From the NCBI RefSeq assembly GCF_023276405.1, contig NZ_JALRMO010000001.1, positions 930,001 through 994,000 on the forward strand: a DNA stretch of 64,000 bases, given 5' to 3'. Both the position numbers and the translations under genes were made by a program. The notes beneath the pieces are model-generated. The model made no database searches. It was not told where the DNA came from and saw nothing but the letters and a program-made list of their open reading frames with translations. Below, one piece after another: positions 1 through 8,980 of the stretch; position 1 is the stretch's first letter; every line of letters starts with the position of its first letter. The stretch is from Paenibacillus hamazuiensis. Lineage in GTDB: Bacteria; Bacillota; Bacilli; Paenibacillales; NBRC-103111.

Positions 1-734
1 AGAAAACCGGCAAGCCGATGACGACTCTTGAAACAACGGATCAATGGTCGTATTGGCCGCTCGTCGTGCAGCACGGCTCCGATTTGCTCGACAAGGACGG
101 CAAGGTGATTATGAACGACGGGGTCAACTCGGAGGTGCTGACGTTCCTGCAAAAGCTCGTGAAGGACAAAATCGCCGTCGTGGCGCCCGGAGGATTTCAT
201 CATGCCGAGGAATATTACGGTTTCATGAACAAAGGCGGCGCCGCGTCGCTCTGGATGCCGATGTGGTACATGGGCCGCTTTACCGACTACATGCCTGACC
301 TGAAAAACAAAATCGTCATCAAGCCGATGCCGGTGTTCAAGCAAGGGGAGAAGCGCTCTTCCGGTATGGGCGGCACGGGTACGGTGATCACGAAACAATC
401 GAAAAACGAAGCTCTGGCCAAAAAGTTTTTGGCCTACGCGAAAATTTCCAAGGAAGGCAACATTCAAATCTGGAAGCAGCTCGGCTTCGATCCGATCCGT
501 TCGGACGTATGGAACGATCCGGCGCTGAAGGAAGACAACAAATTTACGGCTTATTTCGGCAAAAATATTTTCGATATTTTAACCGGGGTGAAAAGCGAAA
601 TCGCGGCGACCAACATCAAGGAGAAGACGCCCGCCGTATCCGACGCCGTCAAGACGAAAGTGATGTTCCAGGTGCTCAACGATCTGAAGGATCCGAAGCA
701 GGTGCTTGACGAAGCTGCGAAAAGCATCAAATAA
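1..734 (+). CDS. Carbohydrate ABC transporter solute-binding protein, C-terminal part
   Basis: The reading frame is open from the first bases of the window, so only the C-terminal ~244 residues are present and the signal peptide lies outside. The text has the feel of family-1 sugar-binding proteins: aromatic-rich segments (WSYWPLV, SLWMPMWYMGR), a GGTGTVITKQSKN stretch as in the hinge/closing region, then a helical tail ending in DEAAKSIK. It is followed by two MalF/MalG-type permeases, so it should be the extracellular receptor of that importer. The substrate is not readable, but the GH43 gene at the end of the operon points to arabinose- or xylose-containing oligosaccharides. Confidence 0.85.
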   Translation, partial: KTGKPMTTLETTDQWSYWPLVVQHGSDLLDKDGKVIMNDGVNSEVLTFLQKLVKDKIAVVAPGGFHHAEEYYGFMNKGGAASLWMPMWYMGRFTDYMPDLKNKIVIKPMPVFKQGEKRSSGMGGTGTVITKQSKNEALAKKFLAYAKISKEGNIQIWKQLGFDPIRSDVWNDPALKEDNKFTAYFGKNIFDILTGVKSEIAATNIKEKTPAVSDAVKTKVMFQVLNDLKDPKQVLDEAAKSIK

Positions 735-770
735 AGCAAGGGCGTAAGAGCAATGGCTTCTTGAGGCCAA

Positions 771-809
771 CCGGCTTTGTGCAGCGTGGAAAAATTTGCG
801 CAAGGCCGG
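771..809 (+). promoter_or_regulatory. Stem-loop between binding-protein and permease genes
   Basis: CCGGCTTTGTGC (771-782) can pair with GCGCAAGGCCGG (798-809), giving a 12-bp stem with two G-U pairs and a 15-nt A/T-rich loop. No T-run follows, so it is not a classic terminator. Such hairpins between a binding protein and its permeases commonly protect the upstream mRNA or cause partial termination so that the receptor is made in excess; that role is inferred. Confidence 0.5.
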
Positions 810-845
810 CGCGAAACAGCTTAACGGAAAGGAGCGTGTATCCAG

Positions 846-1784
846 GTGAAAGCTGATACGGCGGCTGTGGCGGCGGGCAAGCTGGAGAAGGGCGGCGCGG
901 TGAAAAAGCTGCTGTATTCTCCGCGGATTGCGCCTTATGTATTCGTTTTGCCGTTCGTTCTATCGTTTCTTATTTTTTTCGCTTATCCGGTATTCAGCAC
1001 GATCCAAATGAGCTTTCAGGAGGTGCTTCCGGGGCAAACCCGCTTTATCGGGCTGGACAATTATAAAAATTTGCTGAGCGCATCGTTTTATACGGCTTTG
1101 CTGAACAGCAGCAGATATACGTTCTGGACACTCGTCGTGCTCATTCCGCTGCCGCTCGTGCTGGCCGTTTTCCTGAACTCGGCGCTGATGAAATGGAGCT
1201 CGTTTTTCCGCTCGGCTTTGTTTATTCCTTCGCTGACGTCGGTCGTCGTGGCGGGAACGGTTTTCCGGCTCGTTTTCGGCTCGCTCGACGAATCGGTGAT
1301 GAACGGATTCCGCCATCTGTTCGGCTTGCCGACGATCAACTGGCTGGCCGGCTCGGGCACCGCGATGTTTGTGCTTGTCGTTTTGGCGAGCTGGCGTTAC
1401 ATCGGCGTCAACATCATCTATTTCCTGTCGGCGCTGCAAAGCATCCCGCAGGAGCTGTACGAAGCGGCGGAAATCGACGGGGCCGGCGTATGGCACAAGT
1501 TTTGGAAGGTGACGCTTCCGCTCCTGAAGCCGGTTTCGATCTACGTTATCACGATCAGCATTTACGGCGGTTATTCGATGTTTACCGAAAGCTTCATTTT
1601 GTGGAACGGCAACCGTTCGCCAAACGATATCGGACTGACGGTGGTCGGGCTGCTGTACCGCGAAGGCATCGAGAAGAACAACCTCGGCTTCGGCTCGGCG
1701 GTCGGCATTACGCTGCTCGTCATCACTATGATCATCAATGTGATCCAGCTGAAATCGTTCGGTTTGTTTAAAAAGGAGGAGTAG
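846..1784 (+). CDS. Sugar ABC transporter permease, MalF/UgpA type
   Basis: A 312-residue inner-membrane protein starting at GTG, with AAAGGAG about 11 nt upstream. After a short charged N-terminus there are about six membrane segments, the first around residues 30-52. The cytoplasmic EAA loop that docks onto the ATPase is visible (ELYEAAEIDGAGVWHKFWKVTLP, roughly residues 203-225, with the EAA and G key residues). It forms the translocation pore together with the next permease and serves the binding protein upstream. The substrate is inferred only from the GH43 neighbour. Confidence 0.93.
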   Translation: MKADTAAVAAGKLEKGGAVKKLLYSPRIAPYVFVLPFVLSFLIFFAYPVFSTIQMSFQEVLPGQTRFIGLDNYKNLLSASFYTALLNSSRYTFWTLVVLIPLPLVLAVFLNSALMKWSSFFRSALFIPSLTSVVVAGTVFRLVFGSLDESVMNGFRHLFGLPTINWLAGSGTAMFVLVVLASWRYIGVNIIYFLSALQSIPQELYEAAEIDGAGVWHKFWKVTLPLLKPVSIYVITISIYGGYSMFTESFILWNGNRSPNDIGLTVVGLLYREGIEKNNLGFGSAVGITLLVITMIINVIQLKSFGLFKKEE

Positions 1785-1787
1785 AGG

Positions 1788-2636
1788 GTGATTATAGCCA
1801 AGCGAAAGCCGCTTCTTCCGACCGTTCTTCTTGTCGTTTTATTCGCCGTCCTGGCCGCGCTGGCGCTGTTTCCGTTCTACTGTCTGGCGCTCGCTTCGCT
1901 GAAGCCTTCGAAGGAGCTGCTGCGGTACGGACTTAACGTCAAACTTCAGCCTGAGCTTCTGTCTTTCCGCAATTACGCGTTTTTGTTTTCCGCCTCGGCC
2001 AAAAAATATTTGGACTGGTACCAAAACAGCCTGCTGATTTCCGCCGTATACACCGTCTGCTGCCTTCTGCTGTCGTCGATGGTCGGCTACGGGCTCGCGA
2101 TGTACCGGTTTTTCGGCAGAAACGTTATATTCGTGCTTGTGCTGCTCGTCATGATGGTGCCGGTGGAGATCATCATTCTGCCCTTATACAAGCAGATGAT
2201 CGCCTTCAGGCTGATCGATACGTTCAGCGGCGTCATTTTGCCCTTTGTCGTATCCCCGCTGCCGATTTTTTTCTTCCGGCAATATGCGGCGGGGCTGCCG
2301 AAGGATTTTCTGGATGCGGGAAGGATCGACGGCTGCTCGGAATACGGCATCTTTTTCCGGATCATGGTGCCGCTCATGGCCCCCGCGTTCGGCGCGATGG
2401 CGATCCTGCAGGCGCTCGCCAGCTGGAACAGCTTCGTTTGGCCGCTGATCGTCATCAAGACGGGCAGCAAGATGACGCTGCCGATCGGGCTTGCCAGCCT
2501 CGTGACGCCGTACGGCAACAATTACGACATTTTGATCGCCGGTTCGGTGCTCGCCATTTTGCCGATATTGCTCGTGTTCGTCTTTTTCCAGCGGTATTTC
2601 GTCTCGGGATTGACCGTCGGCGGAGTGAAGGGGTAA
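1788..2636 (+). CDS. Sugar ABC transporter permease, MalG/UgpE type
   Basis: A 282-residue membrane protein starting at GTG three bases after the previous stop, with AAGGAGG 8 nt upstream. It has about six membrane segments and an EAA-type loop (DFLDAGRIDGCSEYGIFFRI, around residues 168-187). It ends with the VGGVKG-type tail usual for this permease class. It pairs with the upstream permease. No ATPase gene follows, so energy is probably supplied by a shared MsmX/MsmK-like ATPase encoded elsewhere (family knowledge from Bacillus). Confidence 0.93.
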   Translation: MIIAKRKPLLPTVLLVVLFAVLAALALFPFYCLALASLKPSKELLRYGLNVKLQPELLSFRNYAFLFSASAKKYLDWYQNSLLISAVYTVCCLLLSSMVGYGLAMYRFFGRNVIFVLVLLVMMVPVEIIILPLYKQMIAFRLIDTFSGVILPFVVSPLPIFFFRQYAAGLPKDFLDAGRIDGCSEYGIFFRIMVPLMAPAFGAMAILQALASWNSFVWPLIVIKTGSKMTLPIGLASLVTPYGNNYDILIAGSVLAILPILLVFVFFQRYFVSGLTVGGVKG

Positions 2637-2678
2637 GGCTCATATAACAACCAATTGGAGGAGAAGGAGAGAAGAGCA

Positions 2679-3668
2679 ATGAAAGAGACGAGAGATATGA
2701 GAGAGGGACAAACGGACGTGAACGTTCCGCTGATCGAACAGCGCGCCGATCCGTGGATATATAAACACTCGGACGGTTATTACTACTTTACCGCTTCGGT
2801 GCCGGAATACGATCGTATCGAAATTCGCCGGTCTCCCACGATCGCAGGCTTGAAAGAAGCGACGCCGGCCGTCGTTTGGCGAAAGCACGAAACCGGGCCG
2901 CTGAGCGCTAATATATGGGCGCCGGAGATTCACCATGTCGACGGCAAATGGTACATTTATTTCGCCGCAGCCCGTACGACGGAAACGAACGACGGCTTGT
3001 TCGACCATCGCATGTATGTGCTGGAAACGGATGCGGCCAACCCTCTCGAAGGCGGATGGACGGAGAAAGGCCAAATCCGCACGAAATGGGAAAGCTTCTC
3101 CTTGGATGCCACGTCCTTCGAACACCGCGGCGTCCGATACCTGGTTTGGGCGCAAAAAGATCCGGAGATTCCCGGCAACTCGAACCTGTACATTTCCGAA
3201 ATGAGCAACCCATGGACGCTGCGCGGCGAGCAGGCGATGATCACGACGCCGGAATACGGCTGGGAAATCATTGGCTTCAAGGTCAACGAAGGTCCGGCCG
3301 TGCTGAAGCGGAACGGTCGGATCTTTATCACCTTCTCCGCGAGCGCGACCGATTTCAACTACTGCATGGGGCTGCTGGAAGCGGACGAAAACGCGGACCT
3401 GCTGAATCCGGCCTCGTGGAAAAAGTCGGAGCTGCCGGTGCTGGCGACCGATGAGGAAGCCGGCCTATACGGACCGGGGCACAACAGCTTTACCGTATCC
3501 GAGGACGGCTCCTGCGACCTGCTGGTGTTCCACGCCCGGACGTACAAGGAAATCGTCGGCGACCCGCTTTACGACCCGAACCGGCATACGTTCGTCAGCA
3601 AGCTGCAGTGGCATCCGGACGGAACGCCGGATTTTGCAAGCAGCGCCCGCAGGACATACTTGCGGTAA
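2679..3668 (+). CDS. Glycoside hydrolase family 43 protein (probable alpha-L-arabinofuranosidase or beta-xylosidase)
   Basis: The ATG at 2679 is chosen because AAGGAGA sits 8 nt upstream; a TTG at 2655 is in frame but lies before that site. The 329-residue protein has no signal peptide, so it should act on imported oligosaccharides in the cytoplasm. The three carboxylates of the five-bladed GH43 fold are visible: Asp24 (RADPWIYKH) as base, Asp143 (SLDATSF) as pKa modulator, and Glu204 (VNEGPAVLK) as acid. It is the last gene of the importer operon, 18-42 nt after the permease, and is followed by a terminator. Whether it cleaves arabinose or xylose cannot be read from sequence. Confidence 0.88.
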   Translation: MKETRDMREGQTDVNVPLIEQRADPWIYKHSDGYYYFTASVPEYDRIEIRRSPTIAGLKEATPAVVWRKHETGPLSANIWAPEIHHVDGKWYIYFAAARTTETNDGLFDHRMYVLETDAANPLEGGWTEKGQIRTKWESFSLDATSFEHRGVRYLVWAQKDPEIPGNSNLYISEMSNPWTLRGEQAMITTPEYGWEIIGFKVNEGPAVLKRNGRIFITFSASATDFNYCMGLLEADENADLLNPASWKKSELPVLATDEEAGLYGPGHNSFTVSEDGSCDLLVFHARTYKEIVGDPLYDPNRHTFVSKLQWHPDGTPDFASSARRTYLR

Positions 3669-3678
3669 GCGGCATGTT

Positions 3679-3723
3679 AAAAAAGCTCAGCCCGGCCGTA
3701 TCGGCCCGGGTTGAGCTTTTTTT
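3679..3723 (+). terminator. Rho-independent terminator of the GH43 operon
   Basis: AAAAAGCTCA (from 3680) pairs with TGAGCTTTTT, extended by CCCGGCC/GGCCCGGG inside, and is followed by a run of T at 3717-3723. It lies 11 nt after the GH43 stop. Confidence 0.92.
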
Positions 3724-3730
3724 CTGCCGC

Positions 3731-4926
3731 AGCAGGGCGGGAGGGAGAGCCGAGAGGCGGAAAAGCGGCTAACAGCCCGGGGCGGGTGGCGTGCCAGGGT
3801 GAAGGGAGAGCCGAGAGCCTGAAAAACCGGCTCTCAGCCCGGGTCGAGCGGCGTGCCGGGGTGAAGAGAGAGCCGAGAGGAGGAAAAAGCGGCTCTCAGC
3901 GCCGCCGGAGGGCCTCGCCAAGTGCCGAGAGCCTGAAAAACCGGCTCTCAGCCCGGGTCGTGCGGCGTGCCGGGGAGAAGAGAGAGCCGAGAGGAGGAAA
4001 AAGCGGCTCTCAGCGCCGCCGGAGGCCCCCGCCGAGTGCTGAGAGCCGGAAAAACCGGCTCTCAGCTCGGGTCGAGCGGCGTGCCAGGGAGAAGGGAGAG
4101 CCGAGAGGAGGAAAAAGCGGCTAACAGCGCCGCCGGAGGGCCTCACCGAGTGCTGAGAGCCGGAAAAACCGGCTCTCAGCTCGGGTCGAGCGGCGTGCCA
4201 GGGAGAAGGGAGAGCCGAGAGGCGGAAAAAGCGGCTAACAGCGCCGCCGGAGGGCCTCGCCAAGTGCTGAGAGCCTGAAAAACCGGCTCTCAGCCCGGGT
4301 CGTGCGGCGTGCCAGGGTGAAGAGAGTGCCGAGAGCCGGAAAAACCGGCTCTCAGCGCCGCCGGAGGGCCTCGCCAAGTGTTGAGAGCCGGAAAAACCGG
4401 CTCTCAGCCCGGGTCGAGCGGCGTGCCGGGGAGAAGGGAGAGCCGAGAGGCGGAAAAAGCGGCTCTCAGCGTCGCCGGCGGACCCCAACGAGTGACGAGA
4501 GCCTGAAAAACCGGCTCTCAGCCCGGGTCAGGCGGCGTGCCGGGGAGAAGGGAGAGCCGAGAGGCGGAAAAACCAGCTTACGGCCCCGCCGGAGGGCCTC
4601 GCCAAGTGCTGAGAGCCTGAAAAACCGGGTCTCAGCCCGGGTCGAGCGGCGTGCCGGGGGAGAAGAGAGAGCCGAGAGGGGGAAAAACCGGCTCTCAGCG
4701 CCGCCGGAGGGCCTCGCCGAGTGCTGAGAGCCGGAAAAAGCGGCTCTCAGCCCGGGTCGAGCGGCGTGCCGGGGAGAAGAGAGTGCCGAGAGGAGGAAAA
4801 AGCGGCTAACAGCGCCGCCGGAGGGCCTCGCCAAGTGCCGAGAGCCTGAAAAACCGGCTCTCAGCCCGGGTCGGGCGGCGTGCCGGGGAGAAGAGAGAGC
4901 CGAGAGGCGGAAAAACCGGCTTACGG
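3731..4926. repeat. Tandem array of 114-bp GC-rich hairpin repeats
   Basis: The anchor GCGTGCC recurs at 3789, 3851, 3965, 4079, 4193, 4307, 4421, 4535, 4649, 4764 and 4878, so the period is 114 bp nine times (once 115), after one shortened first unit of 62 bp. Each unit holds two stem-loops: one close to perfect (CTGAGAGCCGG, AAAAA, CCGGCTCTCAG) and one imperfect (GAGAGCCG ... CGGCTCTC), joined by GCCGCCGGAGGGCCTCGCC and CCCGGGTCGAGCG linkers. Units differ by scattered substitutions that mostly keep the stems. As 114 is divisible by three, long fake reading frames appear on both strands. The array fills the gap between two convergent genes. No function is known to me. Confidence 0.93.
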
Positions 4927-5037
4927 GGCGTTATCGACGGCGTACAAAAGGTGGCGGAGGCTGTTTTGCAAAACTCGCTGTGTCCAATATGCCGTTCCTG
5001 CCGTACCGCCTTCGACATGACCAATGTCATGTGCCAA

Positions 5038-5478
5038 TCACTTGCGCCGTTCGAGGATTTGCTTGATTTTGTGCAAATCCTTGTTGTTCGCCTTTTTCAT
5101 CATAAACGACATGAGCGGCTTAAAGATGATGGAAAACCCGGCCGGGGTACCGCAATTCCGCAGCGTCATCCGCGTGGAGTCTCCGCTGACGGACTGCCAC
5201 GTATAAGTCGTTTCCATCGGAAAAGGTCCGTGCGCCGTGCTCATCACCAGGAGTTTTCCCGGCACGTATTCCTCAATCCGGTAAACGTACGAGAGTTGCT
5301 TTCCGAGAAACCGCGCTTTAAACGCAATTTCGGAGCCGACGGCCAAAGGTTTGGGGGTCAGCCATTCGGCCGATTCGATATTTTCGTACCATTCCGGAGC
5401 GTTGTCCGGGTTAGCTGCATAAGTCGCGACCGTTTCCCGGGGACATTTTATTGTAATTTCCGTCAAAACATCAACCAA
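5038..5478 (-). CDS. SRPBCC-superfamily (polyketide cyclase/START-like) protein
   Basis: About 146 residues. The TTG at 5478 is preferred because AGGAGG ends 9 nt before it; in-frame starts at 5496 and 5505 lie before that site. The pattern fits the SRPBCC lipid/ligand-binding fold: an opening beta strand (TEITIKCPRETV), AANPDNAPEWYENI as the first helical part, then alternating strands (YRIEEYVPGKLLVM, TTYTWQ) and a long C-terminal helix rich in Lys. No catalytic residues can be named. It is probably a small cytoplasmic ligand-binding protein. It is convergent with the GH43 operon across the repeat array. Confidence 0.8.
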   Translation of the reverse strand: MVDVLTEITIKCPRETVATYAANPDNAPEWYENIESAEWLTPKPLAVGSEIAFKARFLGKQLSYVYRIEEYVPGKLLVMSTAHGPFPMETTYTWQSVSGDSTRMTLRNCGTPAGFSIIFKPLMSFMMKKANNKDLHKIKQILERRK

Positions 5479-5574
5479 CCCGGTAATCCTCCTCATAAAC
5501 AGCAAGTATCATTATGCGCCCAGTGGGCGACATTCCAATCCTTGCCCAAAGGAGAACACCCTATTACAAAGGAG

Positions 5575-6357
5575 TTAGAGTTCAATTCCGAAATATTTGC
5601 GCAGCGCCTCGCGATAATCCTCTTCCGTCTCCGGCACGAATGCATTTACGCCGTCCGCGGTGAAAATCCGGAATTCCTTGCCGGCGATCGTGTTGCGCCC
5701 GTCCTTTGTCCGTATAGCCGCCATCGTTTGGTTCAAAAAAATCGACTCCGGAGCGTTTTCGCACCAAAAACTCGCCATCACATAATCTTTGGGCAGCTGC
5801 GGCTCCTCCGAAAAGGAGATCAGCCTGCTCCATTCGCCGTGCCTGCGCTCCATCAGCATCCAGCCGAAATCGGCGTCCCGATCGAGCCGGTACATTTCGT
5901 CTCCCTGCGGCTGCTCCAGACCTTCGATGAGCTCCAGCGGCCGGCGCGGCACGATCCCGCCCACCCCCACGTCGCACAAATAGGAGCGGTCCTGAACGCG
6001 GACCTTGAGCACGTGATGACGCCGCTTCGGCGGCGGATTCGGCTCATCACGCCAAAACCGGGCGAACCAATCCGTCACCTCGAAGCCAAGCTGCCGCAGC
6101 AGCCAGCCGAACAGCGCATTCAGCTCAAAGCAGTAGCCTCCTCTCCGGCGGACGACAATCTTATCCAGCAAAGCGGGAATTTCCAGCGACAGCGGGATGC
6201 GCCGCACAATATCGAGGTTTTCGTAAGGAACGGCATGCAGATGCCGTTCCTGCAGTTCAGCCAGTGTTTCCGCATTCGCTTCGAGCGGTCCGTCGTACCC
6301 GATTCGCTCCAAATACGCGCGAACCTTGGGCTCTATGTTGACGCCGGGATTGCTCAT
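5575..6357 (-). CDS. Arylamine N-acetyltransferase
   Basis: A 260-residue cytoplasmic enzyme of usual length for the family. The catalytic triad is complete: Cys76 in RRGGYCFELN, His114/115 in RRHHVLKV, and Asp129 in LCDVGVGG. The N-terminal helical part carries the typical HLHAVPYENLDI motif. It transfers acetyl from acetyl-CoA to aromatic amines and hydrazines through a cysteine thioester (family knowledge). The gene stands alone, about 95 nt upstream of the SRPBCC gene in the same direction, and diverges from the large membrane-protein block beginning at 6578. Confidence 0.93.
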   Translation of the reverse strand: MSNPGVNIEPKVRAYLERIGYDGPLEANAETLAELQERHLHAVPYENLDIVRRIPLSLEIPALLDKIVVRRRGGYCFELNALFGWLLRQLGFEVTDWFARFWRDEPNPPPKRRHHVLKVRVQDRSYLCDVGVGGIVPRRPLELIEGLEQPQGDEMYRLDRDADFGWMLMERRHGEWSRLISFSEEPQLPKDYVMASFWCENAPESIFLNQTMAAIRTKDGRNTIAGKEFRIFTADGVNAFVPETEEDYREALRKYFGIEL

Positions 6358-6577
6358 GAATCCGATCCCCTCCCCGTTTTTTTATAATTTCATCATATAA
6401 CATGAAACCTGTCTCTTCCAGGCTGTAACCATTTTTTCAGGTCAGCTTGAAATATTTTAAAGCGACATCAAGACTTTCTTGGTGTAATTTAGCAAACTAT
6501 GAAACTTTTAACCATTCCGGGACGTCTATTTTAAAGATTACGACAGACGATATGGATGGTGGAGGGATATTCCGGAA

Positions 6578-8980
6578 ATGAAGGCAATCATCAGAAAAAT
6601 CGCCGCGCTGCCGCTGCTTCTGGCCCTGATCGGCAGCTTGTGGGGAGGATTTGCGGCGCGGGAGGCGTTCGCTGCGGACCCGGCCGGGGTGGAGCTGCAA
6701 ATCCAGGCGGGGTTTGACGGCAAAATTAGAGACAATCGCTGGTTTCCGGTGAAATTTACGATCACCAGCCCGATGGAGGATATGAGCGGCGATCTCGTCC
6801 TGCAGATGGTCAATCCGACCGGCGGCAAAGATGTGACTTACGTAAAGCACGTCGATTTGCCGAAGATGACCGCCAAAACGGTATGGATGACGCTGCCGGG
6901 GACCGGCATGCAGCTGGGCAGCAACAACAACGTGGTCAAGCTGTACAAAGGTTCGGTCGACAAAGGGGCCGAGGTGCCGATCGTCAAAGGCAAAGCTTAT
7001 ATCGAGACGTACCTGACGCAGTCGACGACCGTTGGGGTTTTGGCCCGCGACCCGGATACGCTTAATTTTTTGACATTGTTAAATTCGCGCAATTATGACG
7101 TGAGCGTCGTATATCTGAATATGGCGGATATGCCGGCGGAATCGATGATGCTGGACGGCCTCGACGCGATCGCTTTGAACGATGTGGCGTCCGATCAGCT
7201 CAAGGAAGAGCAGGTCAAAGCGATATCCGGCTGGATCGACCGCGGCGGCACCCTCATTTTGGCAGGGGGAGCGGGGTATGCGAAAACGGCGAAGGCATTC
7301 GAAGCGATAGCTCCCGCCGCCTATAAAGATACGGTGCAGGTAAACGGGCTGTCGTCCCTGGAAAAATTAGCTGGCAAGGAGCTTCCGCTGGCTTCGCCTT
7401 TTACGGTATCCCGGGCCGATGTCAAAGCGGGAAGCGTAGTTGCGCAGGAAGGGCAAATTCCACTATTCGTCAAGAAACCGCAGGAAAAAGGCGCCGTCTG
7501 GTACGTCGCCTACGATTTGTCGCTTCAGCCTCTGGCTTCCTGGCCCGGCAATCCGATGCTGTGGGAGAAGGTGCTGCAAAACCATTTGGCGATGAGCAAC
7601 ACGAAAATGGCCCGGCAAGTATACCCGCTTATGCAGCAATTTTGGGAAGTGCAAAATGCGCTGGACCTGTTCCCGTCGCTGAATCCGCCGTCCTTTTACA
7701 TGCTGCTTTCGCTGTTTATCGCGTACGTGGTGGTGGTGGCCCCGGTGCTGTACTTGATTCTGAAAAAACTCGACAAACGGGAGTGGGCGTGGGTCATCAT
7801 ACCGGCCCTCTCGCTTGTTTCGAGTTTCGGCATCTTTATGATCGGGGCGTCGGACAGAAGTTCCGTGCTGACGCATACGCTGAACACGATGGAGCTGAGC
7901 GGCAGCGGCCAAGGCAAGCGGACGACGGCGACGGCGGTGTTTGTGCCGAGCGGGGGGAAATATGAGATCGAGCTGCCGAAATCGGCGCATGCGCTCGCTT
8001 TCAACAACAGCCGCGGTCCGGGCGGGAACGGCAATCTGGCGGGAGCCACCGACCAATACGTATACATGGACGAAGGCAAAACAAGGCTGCAGTGGACCGA
8101 TGTGCCGTATTGGTCGGTGCGCAAGGCGCTGCTGCAAGAGGATTCCAGCGAGCCGCTCGGCAAGTTCGAGGTGAAGGCCGGAGTCGATGCGGGAACGGTC
8201 AAGGGCGAGTTGAAAAATGCGACGAAATCCGATTTGACGGATGTCGTGCTTTTTGCGAACCGGCAGCTGTACAGGATCGGCGATCTAAAAGCAGGCGAAA
8301 CGAAGCCGCTCGGAGCGCCCTCGACAGGTGCGGGGATCGGATACTCGGATATTGGCCAGCTGCTGTATCCATATCAGGGAGGCAGAAACGGGGACGACCG
8401 CAACCGGGAACGGCAGATGATCAACATGTACGCCAATCGGAATAATTTTAACGGAGTCAATTTAAGCGGCAAAACATGGCTGATCGGCTGGAGCAAGGAC
8501 GAACAGTTCGCCTACAAGGTGAACGGAAAAGAGGCAAAATCGGACCAGCTCAACATGTGGGTGCAGGAAGTGCAGCTCGATGTCGTGCAGGGGGATAACA
8601 TCTTGATCCCGTACGGTTATATCGCCCCGGCCGTCGTGCAAAGCAACGTGCAGCACATGGGAACCGATCCGATGGGTCAAGTATACGTCGGTCAAGGAGA
8701 TTTTACGTTCGAATACCGGCTTCCGGATATCGAGGGGGCATCGTATCACACGCTGCGCATGCAAAGCACCGGAGGTTTGCCGGCGTTTTTGAAGCTGGAA
8801 ATTTGGAACGTGGGCAAAAACGGCTGGGAAACGCTCGATCTGCGGCAAACCGCCGAATTTAAAGACAATGTGAACCAATACCTCGCTGACGGCACGGCGA
8901 TCCGGGTGAAAGCGACGACGACGCAGGATTTCGGATTCCGCTACCCGGATATCGCTTTGGAAGGAAAGGTGAAACAATGA
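6578..8980 (+). CDS. Large secreted/membrane-anchored protein of the ABC-MoxR-vWA block, family unknown
   Basis: An 800-residue protein with a signal peptide (cleavage likely after AFA near residue 32), an extracellular N-terminal region starting as a beta-sandwich (VELQIQAGF, WFPVKFTI), a segment around residues 140-270 that reads like a Rossmann/glutaminase-like domain (LDAIALNDV, GGTLILAGGAGY), two membrane helices near 371-394 and 401-424, and a long extracellular C-terminal region with beta-rich repeats. Its stop overlaps the start of the ABC ATPase (ATGA), so they are translated together. GGAGG lies 12 nt before the ATG. I do not recognise a named function; the context suggests the extracellular partner of the exporter. 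Confidence 0.85.
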   Translation: MKAIIRKIAALPLLLALIGSLWGGFAAREAFAADPAGVELQIQAGFDGKIRDNRWFPVKFTITSPMEDMSGDLVLQMVNPTGGKDVTYVKHVDLPKMTAKTVWMTLPGTGMQLGSNNNVVKLYKGSVDKGAEVPIVKGKAYIETYLTQSTTVGVLARDPDTLNFLTLLNSRNYDVSVVYLNMADMPAESMMLDGLDAIALNDVASDQLKEEQVKAISGWIDRGGTLILAGGAGYAKTAKAFEAIAPAAYKDTVQVNGLSSLEKLAGKELPLASPFTVSRADVKAGSVVAQEGQIPLFVKKPQEKGAVWYVAYDLSLQPLASWPGNPMLWEKVLQNHLAMSNTKMARQVYPLMQQFWEVQNALDLFPSLNPPSFYMLLSLFIAYVVVVAPVLYLILKKLDKREWAWVIIPALSLVSSFGIFMIGASDRSSVLTHTLNTMELSGSGQGKRTTATAVFVPSGGKYEIELPKSAHALAFNNSRGPGGNGNLAGATDQYVYMDEGKTRLQWTDVPYWSVRKALLQEDSSEPLGKFEVKAGVDAGTVKGELKNATKSDLTDVVLFANRQLYRIGDLKAGETKPLGAPSTGAGIGYSDIGQLLYPYQGGRNGDDRNRERQMINMYANRNNFNGVNLSGKTWLIGWSKDEQFAYKVNGKEAKSDQLNMWVQEVQLDVVQGDNILIPYGYIAPAVVQSNVQHMGTDPMGQVYVGQGDFTFEYRLPDIEGASYHTLRMQSTGGLPAFLKLEIWNVGKNGWETLDLRQTAEFKDNVNQYLADGTAIRVKATTTQDFGFRYPDIALEGKVKQ

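Noticed and set aside
3769-4488. Long open frames on both strands inside the tandem array (for example 239 codons on the minus strand).
   Set aside because: The repeat period is a multiple of three, which creates open frames automatically; the translation is a repetition of hairpin text without start signals.
3731-4926. CRISPR array.
   Set aside because: There are no unique spacers of constant length; the whole 114-bp unit repeats with scattered changes, and no cas genes are near.
4951-6387. A 478-codon plus-strand frame.
   Set aside because: It is antisense to the SRPBCC and arylamine N-acetyltransferase genes, which have complete motifs and ribosome sites.
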